A DNA stretch of 64,000 nucleotides from Protonemura montana. Taxonomy: Eukaryota > Arthropoda > Insecta > Plecoptera > Nemouridae. The DNA lies in the NCBI GenBank assembly GCA_947568835.1, contig OX387607.1, positions 16,915,701-16,979,700 on the forward strand. The letters run 5' to 3'. Positions 36,901 through 44,957 of the stretch are shown here, in pieces. The stretch's first letter is position 1; each line of letters begins with the position of its first letter. The translations under genes were made by a program, and so were the position numbers. The notes beneath the pieces were generated by a model. It was not told the origin of the DNA. It did not search any database and worked only from the letters and a program-made list of their open reading frames with translations.

Positions 36901-39900
36901 TCAAATATTTTACGATCATCTTTATGGCATCATATGTTTCCCCAGGCGTCTATCGACGAGCAGCTTCAGTTTCCCTGCGAGGATTCTACGGTGTACGGTC
37001 ATTGGAACCCGTTCAACGTGACCCCCTCTAGTTCCCCACCTCCCGGCCGGGGTACGACTGACCAATACGAGCTCGGAGATCTTAGCGGCAAGTTCGGCAC
37101 AATGGAAGGATTACGAGGACTCAATGCAGATTACAACGACACCAACCTACCGTTATTTGGTCCAAACAGCATCTTGGGTCGATCTGTGGTGATTCACAAG
37201 AGAGATAAGAACAGTAGATGGGCGTGTGCTACGATTGAGCGGGGGTACGCACCCTCAGAGGCGAGGGAACTTCGGGGGATTGCGTCGTTTCATAATCCGC
37301 TGGGATATGCGTTCGGATTCGTCAGGATGGTGAGTCAAGTTTGAAGACGAGGATCGGTGTTTCTAAGACGCTAAACCGTGCGGTGGTCACCCAACCAATA
37401 CCTGATTCAGCGCAGTGTTGCTTAACTTTCATCCCTCCAACCTCTCTCCCGAACAGAACTGGTCATGTGTATGATGGTAACCCATCCAATACCTGACCCA
37501 GCGCAGTGTTGCTTAACTTTCATCCCTCTAACCTCTCTCCCAAACAGAACTAGTCATGTGTATGATGGTCACCCATCCAATACCTGACCCAGCGCAGTGT
37601 TGCTTAACTTTCATCCCTCCAAACTCTCTCCTGAATAGAGCTGGTCATGTGTATGATGGTCACCCATCCAATACCTGACCCAGCGCAGTGTTGCTTAACT
37701 CTCATCACTCCACCCTCTCTCCCGAACAGAACTGGTCATGTGTATGATGGTTACCCATCCAATACCTGACCCAGCGCAGTGTTGCTTAACTTTCATCCTT
37801 CCAACCTCTCTCCCGAATAGAACTGGTCATGTGTATGATGGTCACCCATCCAATACCTGACCCAGCACAGTGTTGCTTAACTTCGGTGATCTCACGAGAA
37901 CCGGTGTTTCCAACACGGCAAACAGATCGGTTTGGGTTAATGTTGCAAGACAGCTGTGTGGTCGTCCATTCTAACTAGTGGACTTCACCATTGCTCTTAT
38001 GGGTTAATGTTGCAAGCCAGCTGTGTGGTCGACCATTCTAACTGGTGGACTTCACCATTGCTCTTATGGGTTAATGTTGCAAGCCAGCTGTGTGGTCGAC
38101 CATTCTAACTGGTGGACTTCACCATTGCTTTTATGGGTTAATGTTGCAAGCCAGCTGTGTGGCCGGCCATTCTAACTGGTGGACTTCACCATTGCTCTTA
38201 TGGGTTAATGTTGCAAGCCAGCTGTGTGGTCGACCATTCTAACTGGTGGACTTCACCATTGCTCTTATGGGTTAATGTTGCAAGCCAGCTGTGTGGTCGA
38301 CCATTCTAACTGGTGGACTTCACCATTGCTCTTATGGGTTAATGTTGCAAGACAGCTGTGTGGCCGGCCATTCTAACTTGTGGACTTCACCATTGCTCTT
38401 ATGGGTTAATGTTGCAAGACAGCTGGGTGGTGATCTAATTCATCTGTGGTTTTAATTTTCCATTACCTGCACACAGACGCAACTGGTGTACAATGATGGC
38501 AGTAAGAGCGAGACCGTGATAGAAGTCAAGTTACGTCACCCTGGCAAGAACGACCGCAACGTGACGCGCAATCACAACTGGGCGATATTTGTGAATCCAG
38601 TCGGGGTCGACGCCACTGTTCAGTTCGAGAGCCACCGCTGTGTGGCGGGTGGTTACAGGTGGAACCCGTACTACACGCAGCTGGCTGACCCGCTCAATGT
38701 GAGTCGAATAACTTGACGTTTACACCGAGATTTTAACTTTCAGAGGCAAAAACTGGCGGGGAAAGTGATAATATACATCGAACCACATCAACATTTCATC
38801 CTGAAAAACTTTTTGGTAGGAGGACCCATGTTTGGTTGATCTGCACAATAAGGGACCATTTTATATTTGAGATCAGCTGGCTGGATCCTATGCTCTATCC
38901 AGGTTATTTGATATCAGCAGGCTGGATCCTATTCTCTATCCAGGTTATTTGAGATCAGCTGGCTGAATCCTATGCTCTATCCATGTTATTTGAGATCAGC
39001 TGGCTGGATCCTATGCTCTATCCAGGTTATTTGAGATCAGCTGGCTGGATCCTATGCTCTATCCAGGTTATTTAAGATCAGCTGGCTGGATCCTATGCTC
39101 TATCCAGGTTATTTGAGATCAGCTGGCTGGATCCTATGCTCTATCCAGGTTATTTGAGATCAGCTGACTGGATCCTATGCTCTATCCAGGTTATTTGAGA
39201 TCAGCTGACTGGATCCTATGCTCTATCCAGGTTATTTGAGATCAGCTGGCTGAATCCTATGCTCTATCCAGGTTATTTGAGATCAGCTGACTGGATCCTA
39301 TGCTCTATCCAGGTTATTTGAGATCAGCTGGCTGGATCCTATGTTCTATCCACGTTATTTGAGATCAGCTGGCTGGATCCTATGCTCTATTCAGGTTATT
39401 TGAGATCAGCTGGCTGGATCCTATGCTCTATCCAGGTTATTTGAGATCAGCTGACTGGATCCTATGCTCTATCCAGGTTATTTGAGATCAGCTGGCTGGA
39501 TCCTATGCTCTATCCAGGTTATTTGAGATCAGCTGGCTGGATCCTATGTTCTATCCAGGTTATTTGAGATCAGCTGACTGGATCCTATGCTCTATCCAGG
39601 TTATTTGAGATCAGCTGACTGGATCCTATGTTCTATCCAGGTTATTTGAGATCAGCTGACTGGATCCTATGCTCTATCCATGTTATTTAAGATTAGCTGT
39701 CGCTACCCAGCAAATGACCACGCACAAAGCGAGGGCTGCAAATGAAATGATTTGTCTGAAATATCATCTCGAGTTGTCTTGACCTTGACAGGAAGACTTG
39801 TATCGTGAAGAGTGCGCTCCTGATAATCCACTGCGATGCTACGTCGGGGATCTGTCAGGTCGGCTGGGAACCATCGACATCGGAGCTCGCAGACAGATCT

Positions 39901-42900
39901 TCTCAGACGTTAATTTCCCATTGGGTGAGAATATTTTCCCGAGCAAATTTCATGTAACCTGATAGAGGAGAGGGACGATATTGACCCGGTGCTGGCACGC
40001 AGCCTACTCCTGTCGAAGACCAAGGGGACCACTGGCTTAACGTCCCTTCTGAAGGACGGTACAACGCAAACAACAGGATTCCTCCACAAATCCATGCTGT
40101 CGAGAGGTTGATAAGCAAGGCAAGTGAAGTTGCTGTACTAACTTTCATCCCTCCAACCTCTCTCCCGAACAGAACTGGTCATGTGTATGATGGTCACCCA
40201 TCCAATACCTGACCCTGCGCAGTGTTGCTTAACTTTCATCCCTCCAACCTCTCTCCCGAACAGAACTGGTCATGTGTATGATGGTCACCCATCCAATACC
40301 TGACCCAGCGCAGTGTTGCTTAACTTTCATCCCTCCAAACTCTCTCCCGAACAGAACTGGTCATGTGTATGATGATCACCCATCCAATACCTGACCCAGC
40401 GCAGTGTTGCTTAACATTCATCCCTCCAACCTCTCTCGCAAACAGAACTGGTCATGTGTATGATGGTCACCCATCCAATACCTGACCCAGCGCAGTGTTG
40501 CTTAACTTTCATCCCTCCAACCTCTCTTCCGAACAGAACTAGTCATGTGTATGATGGTCACCCATCCAATACCTGACCCAGCGCAGTGTTGCTTAACTTT
40601 CATCCCTCCAACCTCTCTCCCAAACAGAACTGGTCATGTTTATGATGGTCTTCCCTCCAATACCTGACCCAGCGCAGTGTTGCTTAACTTTCATCCCTCC
40701 AACCTCTCTCCCGAACAGAACTGGTCATGTGTATGATGGTCACCCATCCAATACCTGACTCAGCGCAGTGTTGCTTAACTTTCATCCCTCCAACCTCTCT
40801 CCCGAACAGAACTGGTCATGTGTATGATGGTCTTCCCTCCAATCTCTCCGAGTCGAGATAGTGATTGCAGAGGTTGCTTGATGTTTTTCAGAAGGGACAG
40901 ACTCTGCGATGGGGAAGTCTATTGTGATCATGACGAAGGAGCGAGGAGGCAACAGATACGCATGCGCCAATATTGAACCAGACCATGACATTATCAAATT
41001 CGCGAACATTCGCAAACCTCCTCGATTTGTCATGTGAGTTCTAAGAATTTAAAATAGTTTCCCAAAGCCAGGTCGTGCCATTTCCATGAACTGAACATTT
41101 TCTAGCATTATCATTTGGAATGCTAACCATGAAAACTTTAAATTACATCAAGCATAGAAGGTTCAATGGTAGATTCAACGTTTGGTAGCCATGGAGATGC
41201 TGAGATCGCCTGACAGAGCTTCTCAATTCTGCTATCTTATGTTACCACGGGTATATCATGGCCTAGCATAGGAGGTTCAATGGTAGATTCAACGTTTGGT
41301 AGACATGGAGATGCTGAGATCACCTGACAGAGCTTCTCAATTCTGCTATCTTATGTTACCACGGGTATATCATGGCCTAGCATAGGAGGTTCAATGGTAG
41401 ATTCAACGTTTGGTAGCCATGGAGATGCTGAGATCACCTGACAGAGCTTCTCAATTCTGCTATCTTATGTTACCACGAGTATATCATGGTCTAGCATAGG
41501 AGGTTCAATGGTAGATTCAACGTTTGGTAGCCATGGAGATGCTGAGATCGCCTGACAGAGCTTCTCAATTCTGCTATCTTATGTTACCACGAGTATATCA
41601 TGGCCTAGCATAGGAGGTTCAATGGTAGATTCAACGTTTGGTAGCCATGGAGATGCTGAGATCACCTGACAGAGCTTCTCAATTCTGCTATCTTATGTTA
41701 CCACGGGTATATCATGGCCTAGCATAGGAGGTTCAATGGTAGATTCAACGTTTGGTAGCCATGGAGATGCTGAGATCACCTGACAGAGCTTCTCAATTCT
41801 GCTATCTTATGTTACCACGGGTATATCATGGCCTAGCATAGGAGGTTCAATGGTAGATTCAACGTTTGGTAGCCATGGAGATGCTGAGATCACCTGACAG
41901 AGCTTCTCAATTCTGCTATCTTATGTTACCACGGGTATATCATGGCCTAGCATAGGAGGTTCAATGGTAGATTCAACGTTTGGTAGCCATGGAGATGCTG
42001 AGATCACCTGACAGAGCTTCTCAATTCTGCTATCTTATGTTACCACGGGTATGTCATGGCCTAGCATAGGAGGTAAATTAGCTGCATCCAAATTTGTCCC
42101 CCATTAGTGCAATGTTTCCTATATTTTTGAATCACTAATCAGTAAGTTTTTTTTTTTTTTCAGGGCCAACTTGATGGAAGATGTGAGAAGTGTGTTGGGA
42201 ATTCCCGAATGGATGTTGACAGTTGATAGTCGTAAGACTAAAGTCCTTCACGACGGCGCATGCGTGCAGTTTCTTCTGCACTTCAAAGGTTCGATGTCAA
42301 CCATTGCTAACTTAACTAACAAAAACCTGTTGCACTCTCTTTTATTAGACTTCTGTAAGCATACAAACGCAAGGTTGGTAAACCCAAATAAGTCGAGCAA
42401 CTCTTCCAGAGATTGTCTTAAACTCTTGGAGATCTCAGCAAATTACACCACATTCTTGAACTTACTTCCAGTGAAATGTAATGAAATGATGAGACTTTAT
42501 TTGCTCCATTGTTAGCATTGGAAAATATTGCCCGTTTAATATCATTTCACTAGAAAAAAGTTATAAAATCGAGTATGCTGGTTTTTAGACTCATGTCTAC
42601 TTGATGTAAACTTAGCACCAGATTAAAAAAAAACTATTTCAACTGGGTTTTGAATGCTAAGTGAAGAACAACTAAATTTCCCAACGTTTCGTAACTTGTA
42701 CCTGTTACTTTGTCAAGGGTAAGAGCAGTCCTGACAATTTTCAATTATATTAAATTATGTGGTTCTTTTGCTATCGGAAAATCGTCAGGACTGCATTTAC
42801 CCTTGATAAAGTAACAGGTACAAGTTACGATACGTTGGGAAATTTAGTTGTTCTTCACTTAGCATTCAAAACCCAGTTGAAATAGTTTTTGTTATAAAAT

Positions 42901-44291
42901 CTAGGTCCTGGATGGCAGTCAACCAGGATCTAGTCTGGAAACTCCTGCAAGTAGACTTGTTGATAAACTCTTGTAATTATGAGACAAGCGCCAGTGATTT
43001 ACCAGCCCACCTTGGCTTTACAGGACCTGTTGCTACCCAACTGGAACAAGACTTTACAAGATTGATGAACGGTAAGAAGCTGACGGCTCCAAGTCTCAGT
43101 ATCCATGGAGCAGTTCCTGACCCGAAGAGGAAAACTCAGGTGCCGTACCGACCTTGCGGATCCCGCACTCTGTCCAGCATCAAAGGTAAACAAGAGAATA
43201 CATACCTTTCACACTTTTATCAATAGCAGTTGCCAAAGCAATACTGGACATCGTCTTGAGAGACCAGATTCTGAGTTCTTGATGAGCCCGTGCTATTTTA
43301 AGAGTTTTTATCAGAAGTTTTTGTGTTTTTCATAGCTTTCACCGCTTGAATGGTCAAAACCTGAATGAAAAACTTAAAAATTAGCATTGATATCATGCGG
43401 ACACCTCAGAATTTAGGACCTCATAGCTGTTGTGAACAATGGATTGACTGACTTCGATTTTATCCAGGTTATTTGAGATCAGCTGACTGGATCCTATGCT
43501 CTATCCAGGTTATTTGAGATCAGCTGGCTGGATCCTATGCTCTATCCAGGTTATTTGAGATCAGCTGACTGGATCCTATGCTCTATCCAGGTTATTTGAG
43601 ATCAGCTGGCTAGATCCTATGCTCTATCCAGGTTATTTGAGATCAGCTGGCTGGATACTATGCTCTATCCAGGTTATTTGAGATCAGCTGACTGGATCCT
43701 ATACTCTATCTGGGTTATTTGAGATCAGCTGGCTGGATCCTATGCTCTATCCAGGTTATTTGAGATCAGCTGACTGGATCCTATGCTCTATCCAGGTTAT
43801 TTGAGATCAGCTGGCTAGATCCTATGCTCTATCCAGGTTATTTGAGATCAGCTGGCTGGATACTATGTTCTATCCAGGTTATTTGAGATCAGCTGGCTGG
43901 ATCCTCTGCTCTATCCAGGTTATTTGAGATCAGCTGGCTGGATCCTATGCTCTATCCATGTTATTTGAGATCAGTGCATTCACGTATTTGATTACAAAAA
44001 TAAAAATATGTCACACATTAAAAACGAAACTCGTGTAGATTTTTGTGGTGAAAATCAAGCAACGTTTTAATGGTGTTTCTCAAAGATTTCTAGACGAATA
44101 ATAAAAGTTTGAACTCGAAATGTTCGAGTGTTTCACCTAAAGAACATGTATTTTTATTGAGACGGTCAATGCTTGTTGCAGGAGGTTTCGACAACAGCTT
44201 GGATTCTTCTGCCACCACATTCCTTGCTGCCAACCTAGTTTTGCTCGCAGCTGCTATTTTGTCCAGCACATGTTATTACTTGTTCGTTTGA
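18973..44291 (+). CDS. Copper-only superoxide dismutase repeat protein (CSRP), secreted, probably GPI-anchored
   Basis: Sixteen exons: 18973-19030, 20770-20986, 22773-22947, 24446-24951, 25470-25702, 26709-26888, 33953-34260, 35313-35566, 36086-36257, 36946-37329, 38477-38698, 39792-39924, 40892-41033, 42164-42373, 42905-43185 and 44182-44291. All phases match; 1194 residues. Exon 1 is a signal peptide (WYYLVLLICILT). About six SOD-like domains follow (about 21-150, 151-319, 320-456, 457-644, 645-800, 805-975), each ending in variants of GDLSG ... GRS-V-I ... ACA-I. Only domain 5 keeps all four copper histidines: HIH (698, 700), YGHW (720) and GRSVVIH (785). It keeps the GDLSGK aspartate but has no zinc-loop histidines, as in copper-only SODs. 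Residues 976-1158 are not recognised. The end (AANLVLLAAAIL, then a short tail) fits a GPI signal. The expected role is extracellular superoxide disproportionation or a structural role. The exon 14 donor (AAG|GTTGGT) is the weakest junction; intron 5 uses a GC donor. Confidence 0.88.
19754..20760 (+). repeat. 5S-rRNA-derived element, about 8 units plus tail, intron 1 of CSRP gene
   Basis: Begins with ACCACCTGAAGTTAAGCAAC, contains about eight 91-bp 5S-like units, then from about 20487 the constant tail (TAGTACAGCAACTTCACTCG ... AAAACAGTGCGTCGTTAAAC). The element ends only about 10 bases before the exon 2 acceptor at 20767-20769. Adjacent units alternate between GTTTGGAGGG and GTTTGGGGGG types, showing dimer-wise expansion. 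Confidence 0.85.
21063..21885. repeat. 21-bp minisatellite, intron 2 of CSRP gene
   Basis: About 39 copies of a unit GGCACCTAAACTTGGCACC plus two bases, with interspersed short variants (GCATCTAG and CACGTCATATAGG). Because 21 is a multiple of three, long open frames appear on both strands; these are artefacts. Confidence 0.9.
22552..22630. repeat. Decamer repeat fused to a fragment of the 60-bp minisatellite unit
   Basis: Seven or eight copies of GCCATCAGGT/GGCATCAGGT. They are followed by GTGTTGCCGGCCTCGTTTGC, which is part of the 60-bp unit amplified 3 kb away at 25762-26371. Confidence 0.7.
23077..23216 (+). repeat. Foldback repeat family, single arm
   Basis: One arm of the MITE-like family described at 12890 (GTCAGGACTGCTCTTACCC to AAGTTTACATCAA). 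Confidence 0.7.
23229..24364 (-). repeat. 5S-rRNA-derived element, about 9 units with head and tail, intron 3 of CSRP gene
   Basis: The most complete inverted copy. Read on the minus strand it starts with the 5S-like head (GCCGTGTTGGAAACACCGG, then ATCACCGAAGCTAAGCAAC), has nine 91-bp units, and ends with the constant tail and GCGTCGTTAAACAC. Confidence 0.85.
25085..25245 (+). repeat. Foldback repeat family, rearranged copy
   Basis: Two partial arms of the MITE-like family, around TTGTTCTTCACTTAGCATTC, ending CATCAAGTAGACATGAG. A piece of its central region recurs at 25300-25385 (GAGTTATTGACCCTGATTAT). Confidence 0.65.
25762..26371. repeat. 60-bp minisatellite, intron 5 of CSRP gene
   Basis: About ten copies of a 60-bp unit containing GGTGGCACCTACCGTTACCA and GTTGCCGGCCTCGTTTGCTC. 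The 20-codon period keeps several frames open on both strands. It lies within an intron that uses a GC donor (25703) and normal acceptor (26708). Confidence 0.9.
26470..26656. repeat. Near-perfect foldback element of the tRNA-derived family
   Basis: Two inverted arms of about 85-90 bases: ATTGCAAACGCTTGCAATGC ... TCAAAAATTGATGCCCAAAC, then their reverse complement. Almost no spacer remains; the tRNA body is deleted, leaving only its end (CCCGTTTGGGC). Confidence 0.85.
27025..27638. repeat. About 83-bp and 49-bp tandem repeat, left part
   Basis: Units contain GGTATAGTGGTAATACTAGT, GTGGTAGGAACATACCTAC and an ATAATAATG tract. The array resumes at 33022 after interruption by the Helitron-like block. 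Confidence 0.85.
27639..28576 (+). mobile_element. Helitron-like element, copy 1
   Basis: The unit starts TTAACCTTATATAAAAGC and ends with a short hairpin (GTGCC-GTTA-GGCAT) followed by TCGGGTTCTGCTAG. It is inserted between A and T of the surrounding AT-rich array, without target duplication. A CTAG end, a hairpin about 10 bases upstream and an A/T target are Helitron features; the 5' end is TT rather than TC. No coding region, so non-autonomous. Confidence 0.55.
28577..29656 (+). mobile_element. Helitron-like element, copy 2
   Basis: Joined directly head-to-tail to copy 1 (CTAG|TTAACC). It is very similar over most of its length, with a stretch at about 29105-29385 not present in copy 1. 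Confidence 0.55.
29657..33021 (+). mobile_element. Helitron-like element, copy 3, expanded by an internal minisatellite
   Basis: Starts TTAACCTTATATAAAAGC and ends with the same hairpin and CTAG. It contains extra sequence and a 1.9-kb decamer array (30955-32870). The host T and the interrupted 83-bp array resume at 33022. Confidence 0.55.
30955..32870. repeat. Decamer minisatellite (TATGGTATTC)n
   Basis: About 190 copies of a 10-bp unit TATGGTATTC with frequent variants (GAGTTC, GATATTG, TGTTTGG). Open frames repeating MVFYGILWYS-like decapeptides appear in all three plus-strand frames; this is a property of the repeat. Higher-order blocks are duplicated (for example 31470-31720 and 31900-32130). 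Confidence 0.9.
33022..33257. repeat. About 83-bp tandem repeat, right part
   Basis: Continuation of the array at 27025-27638 (TAATACTAGTGTGGTAGGAA), separated from it by the Helitron-like triplet. Confidence 0.85.
33652..33895. repeat. Foldback repeat family, both arms
   Basis: Left arm inverted (AACTATTTCAACTGGGTTTT ... GCAGTCCTGACAATTTTCC), right arm truncated, ending TACATCAAGTAGACTTGAG. Confidence 0.7.
34268..34331. repeat. 9-bp repeat just after CSRP exon 7
   Basis: About six copies of CTGCTTTAC(C), starting 8 bases past the exon 7 donor at 34261. Confidence 0.7.
34968..35050 (+). repeat. Foldback repeat family, fragment
   Basis: Contains CATTCAAAACCCAGTTGAAA through AATCAAGTAGACATGAGTCT. 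Confidence 0.65.
35604..36037. repeat. Full-length foldback (MITE-like) element
   Basis: The best complete copy of the family. Inverted arms of about 125-155 bases (35604-35730 and 35875-36037) surround a central AT-rich part of about 145 bases. It occupies most of intron 8 and ends about 48 bases before the exon 9 acceptor. Confidence 0.75.
36321..36460. repeat. tRNA-derived foldback element, short copy
   Basis: Left arm ATTGCAAACGCTTGCAATGC ... TTGATGCCCAAACGGGGAC, the 3' part of the tRNA-like body, then directly the right terminal arm (GATTGCAAGCGTTTGCAATT). Confidence 0.8.
36632..36894 (+). repeat. tRNA-derived element with three tandem tRNA-like heads
   Basis: Three head-to-tail tRNA-like units begin near 36644, 36702 and 36749. 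Only the last (36749-36820) is complete with a 7-bp acceptor stem (GTCCAAG/TTTGGAC), D-arm and T-arm; its anticodon loop lacks U33. It is followed by ATCAATTTTTGAGACGGTTA and the right terminal arm. Confidence 0.8.
37348..37931 (-). repeat. 5S-rRNA-derived element, about 6 units with head, intron 10 of CSRP gene
   Basis: Inverted copy: head at 37880-37931 (GGAAACACCGGTTCTCGTGA, minus strand), six units, no tail. A second degenerate head-like fragment lies at 37348-37385. It begins about 20 bases after the exon 10 donor. Confidence 0.8.
37935..38432. repeat. 67-bp minisatellite, intron 10 of CSRP gene
   Basis: About 7.4 copies of a unit containing GGGTTAATGTTGCAAGCCAG and TGGTGGACTTCACCATTGC. 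Confidence 0.9.
38866..39697. repeat. 41-bp minisatellite, intron 11 of CSRP gene
   Basis: About 20 copies of a unit containing TTATTTGAGATCAGCTGGCT and GGATCCTATGCTCTATCC. The same unit forms a second array at 43461-43973. Confidence 0.9.
39955..40850 (-). repeat. 5S-rRNA-derived element, 7-8 units with partial tail, intron 12 of CSRP gene
   Basis: Inverted copy. The tail (GAGTAGGCTGCGTGCCAGCA, minus strand) is truncated near 39955, about 30 bases past the exon 12 donor. No 5S-like head remains at the right end, about 40 bases before exon 13. Confidence 0.8.
41151..42075. repeat. 114-bp minisatellite, intron 13 of CSRP gene
   Basis: About eight copies, nearly identical, of a unit containing GGTTCAATGGTAGATTCAAC and CTGCTATCTTATGTTACCAC. 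Confidence 0.9.
42577..42896. repeat. Foldback (MITE-like) element just before CSRP exon 15
   Basis: Inverted arms 42577-42740 and 42780-42896 around a short spacer. The right end (TGAAATAGTTTTTGTTATAA) runs into the acceptor used by exon 15 (AATCTAG at 42898-42904). Confidence 0.75.
43461..43973. repeat. 41-bp minisatellite, second array, intron 15 of CSRP gene
   Basis: About 12.5 copies of the same unit as at 38866-39697. Confidence 0.9.
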
Positions 44292-44957
44292 TTTCATTCC
44301 AGTTCCTGTATTTGAATAGTGGAGGGAAATGTTGAACTGTTTACGCTTAATTGAAGACAATTCCGTAAAAATAGACGAATATATGATCTCAAAATCATGG
44401 AGTGCCGTTAAACTTTAGTTTTGACCAACGAACGACCAAACCAAACCAACTTAACTTGTCATGAAAAGGAAGCTATAGACTGTAGGAAGCTGCAACCGAA
44501 CCGGGTTACGAACCCAGGACTTCCCTAGTGCCGGTCGGGTGCTCTACCAACTTGTCAAGCCTGTTGTGGTATTTTATATTATCTGCTATGGTCTTATAAA
44601 TAAATGCAATTTAAAAAAAACAGCTCTTTATTTCAAACTTATAACAATCCTAATAATATTTAACAGGACAACAATAATCACAAAAAATCTTTGACAAGTT
44701 GTTTAATTGGAGGTTTGAATGTCATCTGAGTGTCCCACAAATTAGTTAAAACACAGAATACGATCTTCACAATTAATCATGATCCCAGAAGACCATCATA
44801 ATTATAACCATAATACATAAGTAAGAACATCAGTAATAAAATAGCCCGATATGCATATATTTGACATGAATTCGATGTCACCTACAAAACATGGGCTGGA
44901 ATGATTTATGTAGAAACACACAATATATTTGACATTAAAAGCCAGTGGTTTTTACTT
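44292..44957. other. Intergenic region between convergent CSRP and androglobin genes
   Basis: Holds the 3' UTRs of two convergent genes. AATAAA hexamers occur near 44598 (plus) and 44627 (minus) and may be their polyadenylation signals. A tRNA-like fragment lies at 44493-44562. Confidence 0.4.
44493..44562 (-). pseudogene. tRNA-Ala-like pseudogene or SINE head
   Basis: Minus strand: a D-arm AGTTGGTAGAGC and a T-arm CCTGGGTTCGTAACCCGG. The anticodon stem is mismatched and its loop reads CCGGCAC (anticodon position GGC, U33 missing). There is no 7-bp acceptor stem. Confidence 0.5.
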
